DNA of 64,000 bases from the NCBI RefSeq assembly GCF_002257705.1, contig NZ_LSLK01000076.1, positions 1-64,000 on the forward strand, in the 5' to 3' direction. Below, in pieces: positions 45,518 to 54,340 of the stretch. Made by a program: the position numbers and the translations under genes. Position 1 is the stretch's first letter. Each line of letters begins with the position of its first letter. This DNA is from Sporomusa silvacetica DSM 10669 (lineage in GTDB: Bacteria; Bacillota; Negativicutes; Sporomusales; Sporomusaceae). Under the pieces are notes generated by a model. The model ran no database searches and was not told where the DNA came from. It saw only the letters and a program-made list of their open reading frames with translations.

Positions 45518-46681
45518 CTAGTGCAACAAACTTTCATACAACCAATTCCTTTTGATATGTACAGCTTTCTCAGGACACAACTCATGGCAACAAAAACACC
45601 GGATGCATTTCTCTACATGTAATACTGGTCGGTGGTTTACCATGCTAATGGCTTTAGGTGGACAACTCTCAGCACACAAACCACATGAAATACATATATT
45701 ATAATTAAATACTGGCTTAGGTCGCATATTGTTTAAAATAAAATTCTGGAGGAATTGGGGAATTCCCTTTATACCTAATCCTCCCATTGCATTGGCGCTC
45801 TGAGTAGCTGGAAGTTTAAATGGTTCTATCTTGATTTCATGCCATTGTTCACCTTTAATTTCGATGTCTTCCCAATTACTGCTGAAAATGCCTCGCTTCT
45901 TGGCTTCGACCATTGTCGGAACCGCCTCCGGCTTCATGCCAATTGTGTGAATTGCCGCAAGATCTACAGCGTACGGATTTGCAGAAGCCAAAATAAGTCC
46001 GACATGCCTTTTGTCACCTGCTGCCGGTCCGTCCCCTTCCATTCCCTCTACACCATCAATCACAGAGAAAACCGGCTTTATGTATTCACATATATCTACT
46101 AATAGCGCCGCAAAGTTGTTTACATTATTCATTTTTAGATGGTAATCAATTTTGGTGCGCCCAGGGATTACGCCAAATAGATTTTTTACCGCTCCTGTAT
46201 AGGTCATCATCGCATGAGTTTTTAATTTAGCTGCTGATACAACGAAATCAACATCGTTTACGACTTTGATGATTTGCATATACTTTTGATTTCTAGCCGC
46301 CATATTGACTACTTCGATTATAGAAGTGTCATAGTTTAATTCGCATCCAGTTTTAGTTGCGACCTCAACCATTCCCGTTATCTCATAAACTGACTTCAAA
46401 CGTTTTTCATCAAAGCTTAATGCAGAACCAGGACTGTCACCAATAATCACCCTGCATCCCATTTCCTGCAAGTACCTTACAATTGCCTCTACTACGCTCG
46501 GATGAGTCGTAATAGCATCTTCAGGACTGCTTCCTCGTAAAAGATTAGCCTTGACTAAAACTTTAGTTTTAGATTTTATTTTTTGTTTTATTTCTTGAAT
46601 TCCATCAAGGCACTGGAATACAGATTTTTCAACATTGTTATATTGGTAATCGTTGCATCTGACTATACTAACCTTATTCAT
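45518..46681 (-). CDS. DUF362 protein with two 4Fe-4S clusters
   Basis: A 387-residue protein with an N-terminal DUF362 domain (residues 5-290; KVLVKANLLRG, VIIGDSPGS, SAAKLKTHAMMTYTGAVKN) and a C-terminal ferredoxin domain with CISCGLCAESCPPKA and CIRCFCCHELCPEKA. The family is found in anaerobes with unknown function. It is just downstream of an ArsR regulator on the same strand, with a weak TCGAA-type site between. ATG follows GAGGGG. Confidence 0.88.
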   Translation of the reverse strand: MNKVSIVRCNDYQYNNVEKSVFQCLDGIQEIKQKIKSKTKVLVKANLLRGSSPEDAITTHPSVVEAIVRYLQEMGCRVIIGDSPGSALSFDEKRLKSVYEITGMVEVATKTGCELNYDTSIIEVVNMAARNQKYMQIIKVVNDVDFVVSAAKLKTHAMMTYTGAVKNLFGVIPGRTKIDYHLKMNNVNNFAALLVDICEYIKPVFSVIDGVEGMEGDGPAAGDKRHVGLILASANPYAVDLAAIHTIGMKPEAVPTMVEAKKRGIFSSNWEDIEIKGEQWHEIKIEPFKLPATQSANAMGGLGIKGIPQFLQNFILNNMRPKPVFNYNICISCGLCAESCPPKAISMVNHRPVLHVEKCIRCFCCHELCPEKAVHIKRNWLYESLLH

Positions 46682-46776
46682 TCTAATCCCCTCACTTAAA
46701 CTTGATTTTATTTTCAGATAATCGCAATTTCATGTGAGTTTCGCAACCATCATTATTATGTTTTTTAATTATTAAT

Positions 46777-46792
46777 TTTTACAACTATCGAA
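46777..46792. promoter_or_regulatory. Weak TTCGA-N6-TCGAA-like site before the DUF362 gene
   Basis: TTTTA-CAACTA-TCGAA keeps the right half of the dyad. ACAACTATCGAAAT here is almost the same as ACAATTATCGAAAT upstream of the EFR1 gene (8042-8055). It is within the stretch after the arsR stop. Confidence 0.4.
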
Positions 46793-46810
46793 ATATTGAG
46801 CAAAAAAACC

Positions 46811-47122
46811 TTAATTCTTGCGTAATTGATCAGCAAAAATCTTGTTCACTTCTGCCAAGGTATCTTCTTTGACCTTAGCAGACAGATATTTTCCTTTCCT
46901 TTCCGTTGTGATCAATCCCGCATTTTCAAGCTCTTTGATGTGATGTGAAATAGTAGGCGCACCAAGCTTGAGCGAATTAATCATATCAGTAACAAAACAT
47001 TCGCATTCACAACCTGTTTTAAAATCTGCCTCACGCTTTTCAGCAATTTTAAAAAACAATTCTAAGCGTTTTGGATGAGCAAGCGCTTTTAAGACTTTTG
47101 CCAGCTTTATTGTATCCATCAT
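46811..47122 (-). CDS. ArsR-family metal-type regulator
   Basis: About 103 residues: an ArsR winged helix (MINSLKLGAPTISHHIKELENAGLI) and an N-terminal stretch with TGCECEC ahead of it, a Cys-rich set like the thiol metal sites of ArsR/CadC. The start is ATG at 47122, behind GGAAGGAAG. A longer frame would run into the operator. It most likely represses itself and the DUF362 ferredoxin gene through TTCGA-N6-TCGAA. The inducing metal or signal is unknown. Confidence 0.82.
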   Translation of the reverse strand: MMDTIKLAKVLKALAHPKRLELFFKIAEKREADFKTGCECECFVTDMINSLKLGAPTISHHIKELENAGLITTERKGKYLSAKVKEDTLAEVNKIFADQLRKN

Positions 47123-47152
47123 ATTGTCTTCCTTCCATGTACAATAAGTCAT

Positions 47153-47168
47153 TTCGATAACATTCGAA
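47153..47168. promoter_or_regulatory. ArsR operator upstream of the intact arsR
   Basis: TTCGA-TAACAT-TCGAA is a perfect dyad with the same arms and spacing as 8306-8321. It lies about 30 bases before the arsR start. Confidence 0.65.
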
Positions 47169-47399
47169 TTAATAATAGCTTATCTTGCTTTCCTTTGTCA
47201 AGGCTTTCCGTTTTATTATATCTTATAAGCGAAATATTACTTTAACCGGACATGACACCCACTGTCATGTTAAATTACTCTTATTGCTGGATATACAAGA
47301 CGCAAAGGGCATTTATGCAGAATTTTTGCAGGAATTAACGGTTGCCGGAAAGAAAATTACCCTAGTAGATTATGACTGTTTAGATATCGGGAGAATGAA

Positions 47400-47846
47400 A
47401 TGAAGAAACTCGTTATTTGGATACTTGTTTTATGGATAGCAATACTTCTGGGCTACGGAATCAAATCTTTTTATTTTCCTACTCCTGTTGAAACGCCAAG
47501 TACAGAGACAATCACTCCCCCCCACGCTCCTCCTGCCAAAGACATAACTACTGAACAAGAACAAAAGCCTACACCACCAACTTATCAAGAGGAAAGCACA
47601 GAGGAAAGGCAATTTAATTCGCAGCGTATTTCGACCGAAAAAATACTACCACCAGAGAATAAACCCGTAGATTTATCCAGCCAAACAATGTCAATCAAAA
47701 AAGAAGAAAAAAATAGTCTTGAAATTATGCCTGGTGTCAAAGTAAAAGGCGGCGGTGTTGATATTAGCTTAGATAAAGAAAACACAAGTACGCTTGAGCT
47801 AAGGCCAAATAGTCAGAATCAAGTACTGCTTCGGCAAAAATTTTAG
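47400..47846 (+). CDS. Membrane-anchored Pro/Thr/Glu-rich protein of unknown function
   Basis: A 148-residue protein with one N-terminal TM segment (residues 4-24), then a Pro-, Thr- and Glu-rich stretch (30-95) and a small C-terminal part with PGVKVKGGGVDISLDKE. No family is recognised. ATG follows GGGAGAA. Ahead of it lies an ACATGAC-N7-GTCATGT dyad (47246-47266). It is probably a periplasmic or surface-facing anchor protein. Confidence 0.6.
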   Translation: MKKLVIWILVLWIAILLGYGIKSFYFPTPVETPSTETITPPHAPPAKDITTEQEQKPTPPTYQEESTEERQFNSQRISTEKILPPENKPVDLSSQTMSIKKEEKNSLEIMPGVKVKGGGVDISLDKENTSTLELRPNSQNQVLLRQKF

Positions 47847-47894
47847 CTATACAGCAGGATTGCACCTTGAGTTCCTTTCTATAGCATGCCAATA

Positions 47895-49133
47895 TTAAAA
47901 TATGAAACCAATGTCATCTAAACGTCGCGCAATTTCAGAAATGATCCGTTCTTCTTCCTTTTCATCCCTTGCCTCAAAGGTAACGGAAAGCCTAATGTAT
48001 GCCCCGGCGTCATCCCATGGGACAACTGAAATTAGTGTTTCTTCAAGTAAGAACTCGGAAAAGTCTTCTGCTGACGTGAAGCATCTTCCGCTTTTGGTTC
48101 TTTGGGGAATACCTACATATAAGTAAAATGATGCTTTAGGTTTAGTGACTGTGAACCCAATACGTTTTAATGCATTTACCAACATAGTATGACGGCGAGA
48201 ATATTTCAAAGCTGTTTTTTTCGTTATTTCAGGATGCTGCAAACAATAAACGCCAGCCTTTTGAATAGCTGCAAACTGACCAGAATCATTGTCATCTTTT
48301 ACGGTTGCAAATCCTTTCACTACTAATTCATTACCACACACAAATGCCAAACGCCACCCAGTCATGTTAAATGCTTTGGATAACGAGTGAATCTCTATCC
48401 CAACATCTTTAGCGCCCTCAACTGACAAAAAGCTAAGCGGGTGCTGTCCCTCAAAAGTAAGTGCCGCGTAAGCAGCGTCTGATACGACAATGATCTTATT
48501 TTCCTTGGCAAACTGTACGACTTTCTCAAAAAACTTCTTAGTCGCAGTAGCTCCGGTTGGATTGTTAGGATAGTTAATATACAACAATTTAGCTTTATGG
48601 CGCTGCTTAGAAGTCAAGTAGTCCAATTTAGGTAAATAACTATTTTCAGCTAAGAGTGGTAAATTAACCACCTCTCCTCCTAAAGCTTTGGTCATAGTCC
48701 CCATAACAGGATAACCGGGTACAGTCATAATAGTAATATCACCCGGATTAATAAAGGCCAACGGCAAAAGTGCCAAAATCGACTTCGAACCAATTCCGTG
48801 ATTTACTTCCTTAATTGAATTAAGGTCATAAACTTGATAAACTTTTTCCATATAATGAACAGCAGCATCCTTAAATACTTGTATACCATTATCGGCATAT
48901 CCCCTATTTTCTCTCAGCTTAGCTTGTTCGTATAAGACTTCTATAACTTCCTTCTCCGCCATCCAGTCTGGTTCACCAACCCCAAGATCAATTAATTCCA
49001 CATTGGGGTTGTTTTTACACGCCTCCCTTTTAGCTCTTTTAATTTTTTCAAATTTATATAGAACTGTATCATTCCCGAATTCATTTCCCCCAATTCGCTC
49101 TGCAAATAATTGCTGAATAAAAGTTTTAGTCAT
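47895..49133 (-). CDS. dapL: LL-diaminopimelate aminotransferase
   Basis: A 412-residue PLP enzyme of fold type I. DLGVGEPDW, YINYPNNPTGA, SDAAYAALTF and SLSKAFNMTGWR (PLP Lys) are all present. The N-terminal IGGNEFGNDTVLYKFEKIKR pattern is typical of DapL, which converts tetrahydrodipicolinate to LL-diaminopimelate for lysine and peptidoglycan. Some family members act on other amino acids, so the name is likely but not certain. It is not in a dap operon here. ATG follows AGAGAAGGGG. Confidence 0.8.
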   Translation of the reverse strand: MTKTFIQQLFAERIGGNEFGNDTVLYKFEKIKRAKREACKNNPNVELIDLGVGEPDWMAEKEVIEVLYEQAKLRENRGYADNGIQVFKDAAVHYMEKVYQVYDLNSIKEVNHGIGSKSILALLPLAFINPGDITIMTVPGYPVMGTMTKALGGEVVNLPLLAENSYLPKLDYLTSKQRHKAKLLYINYPNNPTGATATKKFFEKVVQFAKENKIIVVSDAAYAALTFEGQHPLSFLSVEGAKDVGIEIHSLSKAFNMTGWRLAFVCGNELVVKGFATVKDDNDSGQFAAIQKAGVYCLQHPEITKKTALKYSRRHTMLVNALKRIGFTVTKPKASFYLYVGIPQRTKSGRCFTSAEDFSEFLLEETLISVVPWDDAGAYIRLSVTFEARDEKEEERIISEIARRLDDIGFIF

Positions 49134-49235
49134 ACTAATCCCCTTCTCTTTTTTATATCTTATAGCTCATTTCGCTACTCTATTCCGGTAAGCAAACGCA
49201 CATGTATTATGTAAATATTCAGCCCAACAAAAATC

Positions 49236-49661
49236 TTAGCCTTTTTGAGCTTTTTCTAAAGCATTTACAAGCAATTCTACTGCACTCATGACTTCGCGAA
49301 CATGACCACGCGGCAAGTTTGCTATGACATCCTTATAATAATTCGCAATACTTTTCTGCAATTGTTGAGCAATCTCTTTACCGTTCTCCGTAAGAATAGC
49401 TTCTACAACCCTTTTATCATATACAGATCTTTTGCGAAGAATAAGCTCATCCCGAACTAAATTATTCATAATTCTAGTTATAGTGCTAATTTCAAGGCGC
49501 ATTTTTTCACTAATTTCATTAATAGAAAGCGTTTGATGTTTATATATTTCCAACAATATATAGCATTGAGAACTGGTAAAACCATGCATTCTAATTTGTT
49601 TCTTTTCTAACATTTGGAATGTCCGAACTGCCTTTTGCAGCAATATACCAATATCATCCAA
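49236..49661 (-). CDS. MarR-family transcriptional regulator
   Basis: A 141-residue protein with the MarR winged helix (LSINEISEKMRLEISTITRIMNNLVRDELI, then KRVVEAILTENGKEI). It lies 102 bases upstream of dapL on the same strand. A perfect 19-base palindrome overlaps its promoter, so it is likely autoregulated. Whether it controls dapL is open. Confidence 0.85.
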   Translation of the reverse strand: MDDIGILLQKAVRTFQMLEKKQIRMHGFTSSQCYILLEIYKHQTLSINEISEKMRLEISTITRIMNNLVRDELILRKRSVYDKRVVEAILTENGKEIAQQLQKSIANYYKDVIANLPRGHVREVMSAVELLVNALEKAQKG

Positions 49662-49720
49662 ACACCTATTATATTTTTCTTCTTCACTAACTATATTCTT
49701 TCACTCCCATCGCTTTATAT

Positions 49721-49752
49721 TTATTTGTATCATACAAATAATATTTTGTCAA
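49721..49752 (-). promoter_or_regulatory. Promoter and palindromic operator of the MarR gene
   Basis: TATTTGTATCATACAAATA (49721-49739) is a perfect palindrome. On the minus strand TTGACA (49747-49752) and TACAAA (49723-49728) with an 18-base spacer give the promoter, so the palindrome covers the -10. Confidence 0.7.
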
Positions 49753-49785
49753 TTATGTCCAATCAATTTCAAACCGACACTCCGC

Positions 49786-49840
49786 ATAAGATAAGACTTG
49801 GCTTCTGCCAAGTCCCTTTGGGCTTTCCCTCTGGATAAGA
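49786..49840. repeat. Deleted copy of the 91-92-base repeat
   Basis: ATAAGATAAGACTTGGC, then GCCAAGTCCC, then a jump to TTTCCCTCTGGATAAGA: the middle of the unit is missing. Confidence 0.75.
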
Positions 49841-49878
49841 AAAGACCTCCTATAGCAGATATTGCATAGGAGGTCTTT
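49841..49878 (-). terminator. Terminator of the amino-acid ABC operon
   Basis: AAAGACCTCCTAT pairs with ATAGGAGGTCTTT over a 12-base loop. Confidence 0.8.
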
Positions 49879-49885
49879 AATCTTA

Positions 49886-50656
49886 TTAGGCAAGTCCATT
49901 CGTAACACGTGAAAGAAATGCTTTCGTCCGCGCATCTTTGGGATGATTAAAAATGACATCTGGTGTATCATCTTCGACAATGACACCATCTTCGACATAA
50001 ATGATTCGGGAAGCAACTTCGCGAGCAAAGGCAATTTCATGAGTGACAATCAACATGGTTAAACCGTCCTTAGCCAATTCACGCATAACAGCTAATACTT
50101 CACCAACCATTTGCGTATCCAGCGCCGAAGTCGGTTCGTCCATTAGCAAGACCTGTGGCTGGATAGCAAGCGCGCGAGCAATCGCTACTCTTTGCTTTTG
50201 TCCGCCTGATAACTGATGCGGCTTAGCATTGATATATTGCGCCATGCCGACTTTCTCTAAAAAGTGGAGCGAGGTTTTCTTAGCTGTTGCCTTATCCTGT
50301 TTTAACACCTTTACTAATCCTACCATGCAGTTCTCAAGCACAGACATATTATTAAACAGATTAAACTGTTGAAACACCATACCGACTTTTGTCCGATATA
50401 GCGTTAGTTTATCCTGTTCTTCCACTACGTTTCGTTCATCGTGAATAATTTCGCCTGAGGTTGGTATTTCCAGCATGTTGATGCAGCGAAGCATCGTGGA
50501 TTTGCCAGAGCCTGACGCACCAATAATACAAATAACATCACCCTGAAAAACGTCAAAGCTGATATCTTTGAGAATTTCACGCTTACCAAAATATTTAACT
50601 AAATTTTTAATTTTCAATATCTGCTGTGGTTCTATTGCGAACACTTTATTATCCAT
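49886..50656 (-). CDS. Amino-acid ABC transporter ATP-binding protein
   Basis: About 256 residues: GASGSGKST (Walker A), LSGGQKQRVAIARAL (signature), VLLMDEPTSALD (Walker B). It matches the GlnQ/HisP type of polar-amino-acid importers. ATG at 50656 is chosen, five bases after the permease stop; the upstream frame overlaps the permease gene. The operon is SBP, permease, ATPase on the minus strand, with a repeat array after the SBP gene. Confidence 0.88.
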   Translation of the reverse strand: MDNKVFAIEPQQILKIKNLVKYFGKREILKDISFDVFQGDVICIIGASGSGKSTMLRCINMLEIPTSGEIIHDERNVVEEQDKLTLYRTKVGMVFQQFNLFNNMSVLENCMVGLVKVLKQDKATAKKTSLHFLEKVGMAQYINAKPHQLSGGQKQRVAIARALAIQPQVLLMDEPTSALDTQMVGEVLAVMRELAKDGLTMLIVTHEIAFAREVASRIIYVEDGVIVEDDTPDVIFNHPKDARTKAFLSRVTNGLA

Positions 50657-50660
50657 ACTT

Positions 50661-51455
50661 CTAATTCTCGCCTTTCTTTGGAGTAAATGGTCCACATGGA
50701 TCAGCTAATGGATCATGCGTAACTAATAAATAATTATCAGGCCCATCCATTCTCTTTTCTATCCATAATAGAAAGCGTGAAACCGCAAAGGTCATAATAA
50801 AATAAATCGCACAAGTAATAAAGAAAACTTCAAAATATCGATAATAGGCCCCAGCGGCTGACTTAGATAAGAAGTATAACTCAGTTACGGAAATAACATT
50901 GAGTACCGAGGTATCTTTGATATTAATAATCAGATTGTTACCAATTTGCGGCATAATATTACGCAAAGCTTGCGGTAAAATAACACAGGACATAATCTGA
51001 AAATGATTCATGCCAATCGCTTTTGCAGCTTCTTTTTGACCGACATCAATAGAAATAATGCCGCCGCGGACAGTCTCAGCCATATAGGCACCGGTGTTTA
51101 CGGATACGACAATAAAGCCTGCTAACAGCGGTGACATATCGATATTGTAAACTTGCATCGAGCCATAGTATACCACCATCGCCTGTACAATCATGGGTGT
51201 ACCGCGAAACAACTCAACATATGCTGCTAAGATGGCTCTGATACATCGATAGAATCCTCGTTTAACAAGTCCATCTTTAGGATTAATCGGGATAGTTTGT
51301 AAAATGCCTACGAATAACCCAATTACACAACCAATTAAGGTACCACCAACAGCCAATAGCAGTGTAACTAAAGCCCCTTTTACAAAAAGTACACCATATT
51401 GCTGCAGAAGAAAATAAACCCACCCAAAAAAAGTTACCGGCATAGCACTTGTCAT
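50661..51455 (-). CDS. Amino-acid ABC transporter permease
   Basis: About 264 residues with five TM segments and the permease EAA-like loop EAAKAIGMNHFQIMSCVILPQA. It is the HisM/GlnP type. ATG at 51455 follows AAGGTGG at the right distance; a GTG four codons upstream overlaps that site. It lies 4 bases ahead of the ATPase gene but 429 bases from the SBP gene, a gap filled by four repeats. Confidence 0.87.
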   Translation of the reverse strand: MTSAMPVTFFGWVYFLLQQYGVLFVKGALVTLLLAVGGTLIGCVIGLFVGILQTIPINPKDGLVKRGFYRCIRAILAAYVELFRGTPMIVQAMVVYYGSMQVYNIDMSPLLAGFIVVSVNTGAYMAETVRGGIISIDVGQKEAAKAIGMNHFQIMSCVILPQALRNIMPQIGNNLIINIKDTSVLNVISVTELYFLSKSAAGAYYRYFEVFFITCAIYFIMTFAVSRFLLWIEKRMDGPDNYLLVTHDPLADPCGPFTPKKGEN

Positions 51456-51475
51456 ATTTCTTTCCACCTTGATCG

Positions 51476-51842
51476 ATAAGATAAGACTTGGCTTGTGCCA
51501 AGTCCTTTAGGACGCCAGCAGAAGCCTTAGTCGTTCAATCCAGGGAAAGTTATACTTTCCATCTGGATAAGATAAGACTTGGCTTGTGCCAAGTCCTTTA
51601 GGACGACAGCAGAAACCTTAGTCGTTCAATCCAGGGAAAGTTATACTTTCCATCTGGATAAGATAAGACTTGGCTTATGCCAAGTCCTTTAGGACGCCAA
51701 CAAAAGCCTTAGTCGTTCAATCCAGGGAAAGTTATACTTTCCATCTGGATAAGATAAGACTTGGCTTATGCCAAGTCCTTTAGGACGCCAACAAAAGCCT
51801 TAGTCGTTCAATCCAGGGAAAGTTATACTTTCCATCTGGATA
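51476..51842. repeat. Array of four 91-base repeats inside the amino-acid ABC operon (51456-51883 gap)
   Basis: Units start at 51476, 51567, 51658 and 51749. The last two share the variants CTTATGCC and GCCAACAAAAG, which points to recent tandem duplication. The array fills almost the whole gap between the SBP gene and the permease gene. Each unit can form two hairpins, which could set the ratio of the SBP to the membrane subunits. Confidence 0.92.
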
Positions 51843-51883
51843 ATAAATTTCAGGGATGGCGAATGCCATCCCATTAATACTAC

Positions 51884-52741
51884 TTATTGTTTTGCTAACG
51901 GTTGTTTCTTAATGGCTTCTTCCATCAATTTGTTGCGATCCTCTTCGGTCATTGCAGACAGTGCCTTGTTTATTTTCGTCAATAGCTCGTTACTTTTCCC
52001 TTTAGCCACCGCAATACCCATTTCAATTTCTTCCCGCTCGACCTTAAAGCCTTGTCCATCCTTGAAATCCAACATTACTAATTCTGGATTTGAAAAGACA
52101 GCAGCCATTGCAGTTGGCTTATCGGTAGCCAGAACTTCTACCTTGCCAGAAGTCAGTGCAACAATCATACCAGGAACATTATCAATCGCAGGTTGAATCT
52201 TCGCATCAGGAATTTGTTTTAGCAAATCATACCAAACGGTATTAAGTTGTGATGTAGTAACAGCGCCTTTGAGGCCATCTAGATTCTTAGCACCAGCAAA
52301 AGAACTGTCTTTCTTCGTAAGAGCAACAATATCGGCGTTATAATAGACAGAAGAAAAATCGACTGTTTCTTTACGCTTACTGGTAATACTCATTCCAGCG
52401 ATAGCTGCATCAATCTTACCGGCATTTACTGCAGGAGCTAAACCATCCCATTCAATCTTATGGATTTCCAGTTCAGCGCCCATAGATTCAGCAATCTTTT
52501 TAGCAATCATTACATCATAGCCCATAGCATATTCTTGACTGCCGTTGATTTTCACCGCTCCGTTATCAGCAGTAGTCTGGGTCCAGTTAAAAGGAGCATA
52601 TCCACATTCCATACCAACCCTAAACACCTTTTTGTCTGCTGCTTTTTGGTCGCCAGAGCACCCTGTCAGCATCGCACCAAATGCAAATATTGCTAAACAG
52701 AGTACAATCCTCAGCATCGTTTTGTAATTTTTCATCCTCAC
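51884..52741 (-). CDS. Amino-acid ABC transporter substrate-binding lipoprotein
   Basis: A 285-residue protein with a signal peptide and lipobox LTGC (Cys near residue 28), then an SBP_bac_3 domain: FRVGMECGYAPFNW, YDVMIAKKIAESM, AIAGMSIT, RKETVDFS. It should bind a polar amino acid. The start is GTG at 52741; ATG at 52735 is the alternative. It is the first gene of the operon. A 17-base palindrome overlaps its start site. Confidence 0.88.
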   Translation of the reverse strand: MRMKNYKTMLRIVLCLAIFAFGAMLTGCSGDQKAADKKVFRVGMECGYAPFNWTQTTADNGAVKINGSQEYAMGYDVMIAKKIAESMGAELEIHKIEWDGLAPAVNAGKIDAAIAGMSITSKRKETVDFSSVYYNADIVALTKKDSSFAGAKNLDGLKGAVTTSQLNTVWYDLLKQIPDAKIQPAIDNVPGMIVALTSGKVEVLATDKPTAMAAVFSNPELVMLDFKDGQGFKVEREEIEMGIAVAKGKSNELLTKINKALSAMTEEDRNKLMEEAIKKQPLAKQ

Positions 52742-52758
52742 TCAACCTTCCCTTACCC

Positions 52759-52805
52759 TATCATTATTAATGATAATTGTAGCAATACATAGGAATAAAT
52801 GTCAA
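52759..52805 (-). promoter_or_regulatory. Promoter and 17-base palindrome of the ABC operon
   Basis: On the minus strand TTGACA (52800-52805), 18 bases, TACAAT (52776-52781). Just behind, TATCATTATTAATGATA (52759-52775) is a perfect palindrome with the look of a Fur-family 7-1-7 box, though other repressors fit too. Confidence 0.65.
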
Positions 52806-52853
52806 GCTGTATATACTTGCGGAAATGATGTTCTTGTACTTGTCTCCATAGAA

Positions 52854-52899
52854 ATACCCTATAGGTTAGACTTATCTGGCAGTCTAACCTATAGGGTAT
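52854..52899. terminator. Strong bidirectional terminator before the alcohol dehydrogenase end
   Basis: ATACCCTATAGGTTAGAC pairs perfectly with GTCTAACCTATAGGGTAT (18 bases). It ends the alcohol dehydrogenase transcript. Confidence 0.85.
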
Positions 52900-52931
52900 A
52901 TTTTAAATTACATTATTCAACCAATTACAGC

Positions 52932-54098
52932 TTACATCGCGGCCTTATAGATACCAATTATTTCATCAAGAGTAGCCGTACGTGGATTAAATAGGCTGCA
53001 AATATCTTTTAATGCGTTTCCGGCCATAACCTCGAAATCCTTTTCGTTAGCCTTTAACTGCGCAAGGCCGGAAGGGATACCAATATCAGCAGATAATTTT
53101 TGAATAGCCGTTATCGCTTTATCAGCAGCGTCACGAACAGATAGACCTTCTATATTTTCACCCATTGCTATGGCAACATCAACAAAACGTTCTGGACAGG
53201 CAATGATATTATATGTTTCAACATGAGGCAGTAAAATAGCATTGCATACACCATGCGGTAGGTTGTATAAGCCGCCTAGTTGATGAGCCATAGCATGGAC
53301 ATATCCCAAACCGGCGTTGTTAAATGCCATTCCAGCTAAGTATTCGGCATAAGCCATTTTATCACGTGCCTCCATATTCTGACCATTGGCAACTGCATTT
53401 CGTAAATTAGTGGCGACAAGTTTGATGGCCATTAGAGCCGCTGAATCAGTTACCGGTGTAGCGGCAACTGAAACATATGCTTCAACTGCATGAGTTAATG
53501 CATCCATACCGGTCGCAGCAGTAAGAGCAGGCGGCATACCAACCATCAGTAAAGGGTCATTAATTGCAACATTGGGAGTAGTGTGCCAGTCAGCAATAGC
53601 CATTTTTACATGGTTAGAAGTATTGGTAATAACAGCAAATCGAGTCATCTCAGAAGCAGTACCGGCTGTAGTGTTTATGGCGATAAACGGCGGCATCGGC
53701 TTCTTAGACTTATCAAGACCTTCGAAGTCACGAATGTTTCCACCATTGGTAGCCAATAAGCCAATTCCCTTACCACAATCATGAGCACTACCGCCACCCA
53801 AGGTTAAAATGGTATCAGAGCCACTTTCCTGGTAACATTTTAAACCATCATGAACGTTTTTGTCGGTTGGGTTTGGTTCTGCTCCTGCAAAAATAGTAAC
53901 CTTGATACCCTCCGCTTCCAGCATTGCCTTAATATCGTCGGCCATCCCACCTGGGCGACCTAGGTAAGCATCAGTAACAAGGAATACACTCGTACCACCA
54001 AGAGTTTTCACTTGTGCAGAAGCTTGTTTGTGTGCTCCTACTCCCATCAGGCTCACAGTAGGAATAAAATACCCGTAGACTTGCTCACCAATAGCCAT
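52932..54098 (-). CDS. Iron-containing alcohol dehydrogenase
   Basis: A 388-residue protein of the Fe-ADH family (group III). TLGGGSAHDCGKGIG is the NAD-binding loop. TGMDALTHAVEAY, then GYVHAMAHQLGG and LPHGVCNAILLPH give the three His and one Asp metal ligands. It is close in pattern to 1,3-propanediol and methanol dehydrogenases, which use NAD(H). A clear sigma-54 promoter is upstream and a sigma-54 activator gene is divergent, so the enzyme is induced by a signal sensed by that activator. ATG follows AAGGAGG. Confidence 0.9.
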   Translation of the reverse strand: MAIGEQVYGYFIPTVSLMGVGAHKQASAQVKTLGGTSVFLVTDAYLGRPGGMADDIKAMLEAEGIKVTIFAGAEPNPTDKNVHDGLKCYQESGSDTILTLGGGSAHDCGKGIGLLATNGGNIRDFEGLDKSKKPMPPFIAINTTAGTASEMTRFAVITNTSNHVKMAIADWHTTPNVAINDPLLMVGMPPALTAATGMDALTHAVEAYVSVAATPVTDSAALMAIKLVATNLRNAVANGQNMEARDKMAYAEYLAGMAFNNAGLGYVHAMAHQLGGLYNLPHGVCNAILLPHVETYNIIACPERFVDVAIAMGENIEGLSVRDAADKAITAIQKLSADIGIPSGLAQLKANEKDFEVMAGNALKDICSLFNPRTATLDEIIGIYKAAM

Positions 54099-54151
54099 AA
54101 ATAAATCCTCCTTAGGGCTAAGCCCATTTCTTATCTTATGACTTATTGTAA

Positions 54152-54169
54152 TGCAAGCATCATGCCAAA
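54152..54169 (-). promoter_or_regulatory. Sigma-54 promoter of the alcohol dehydrogenase gene
   Basis: The minus strand reads TTTGGCATGATGCTTGCAT, with GG and GC spaced by ten bases, as in the consensus TGGCAC-N5-TTGC. It is about 60 bases before the start codon. Confidence 0.85.
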
Positions 54170-54274
54170 GTCAGATTAACGAATATTACAATGTAAAAGA
54201 CCAATTTATCAATTAAATCCGTATTTAAAAAAAGGTTAATTATGAAATACGTGGAAAATATGTATCAGTGTAAG

Positions 54275-54297
54275 AACAGTGTCCGTGGACGTGTGTT
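54275..54297. promoter_or_regulatory. Candidate enhancer site for the sigma-54 activator
   Basis: AACAGTGTCC-GT-GGACGTGTGTT is an imperfect dyad about 110 bases upstream of the sigma-54 promoter and near the activator gene start. ACACTATAGTGT (54309-54320) is a second dyad. Confidence 0.45.
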
Positions 54298-54340
54298 TTA
54301 TAAATGAAACACTATAGTGTATAGCTGCCGGAGGTGGAAT

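Noticed and set aside
47185..47403. 72-codon frame ahead of the Pro-rich membrane protein
   Set aside because: TTG start without a ribosome binding site. The first part is AT-rich leader. The last 35 codons look protein-like, but no good start was found, so it was left out.
51476..51842. CRISPR-like array
   Set aside because: Same repeat family, no spacers, no cas genes.
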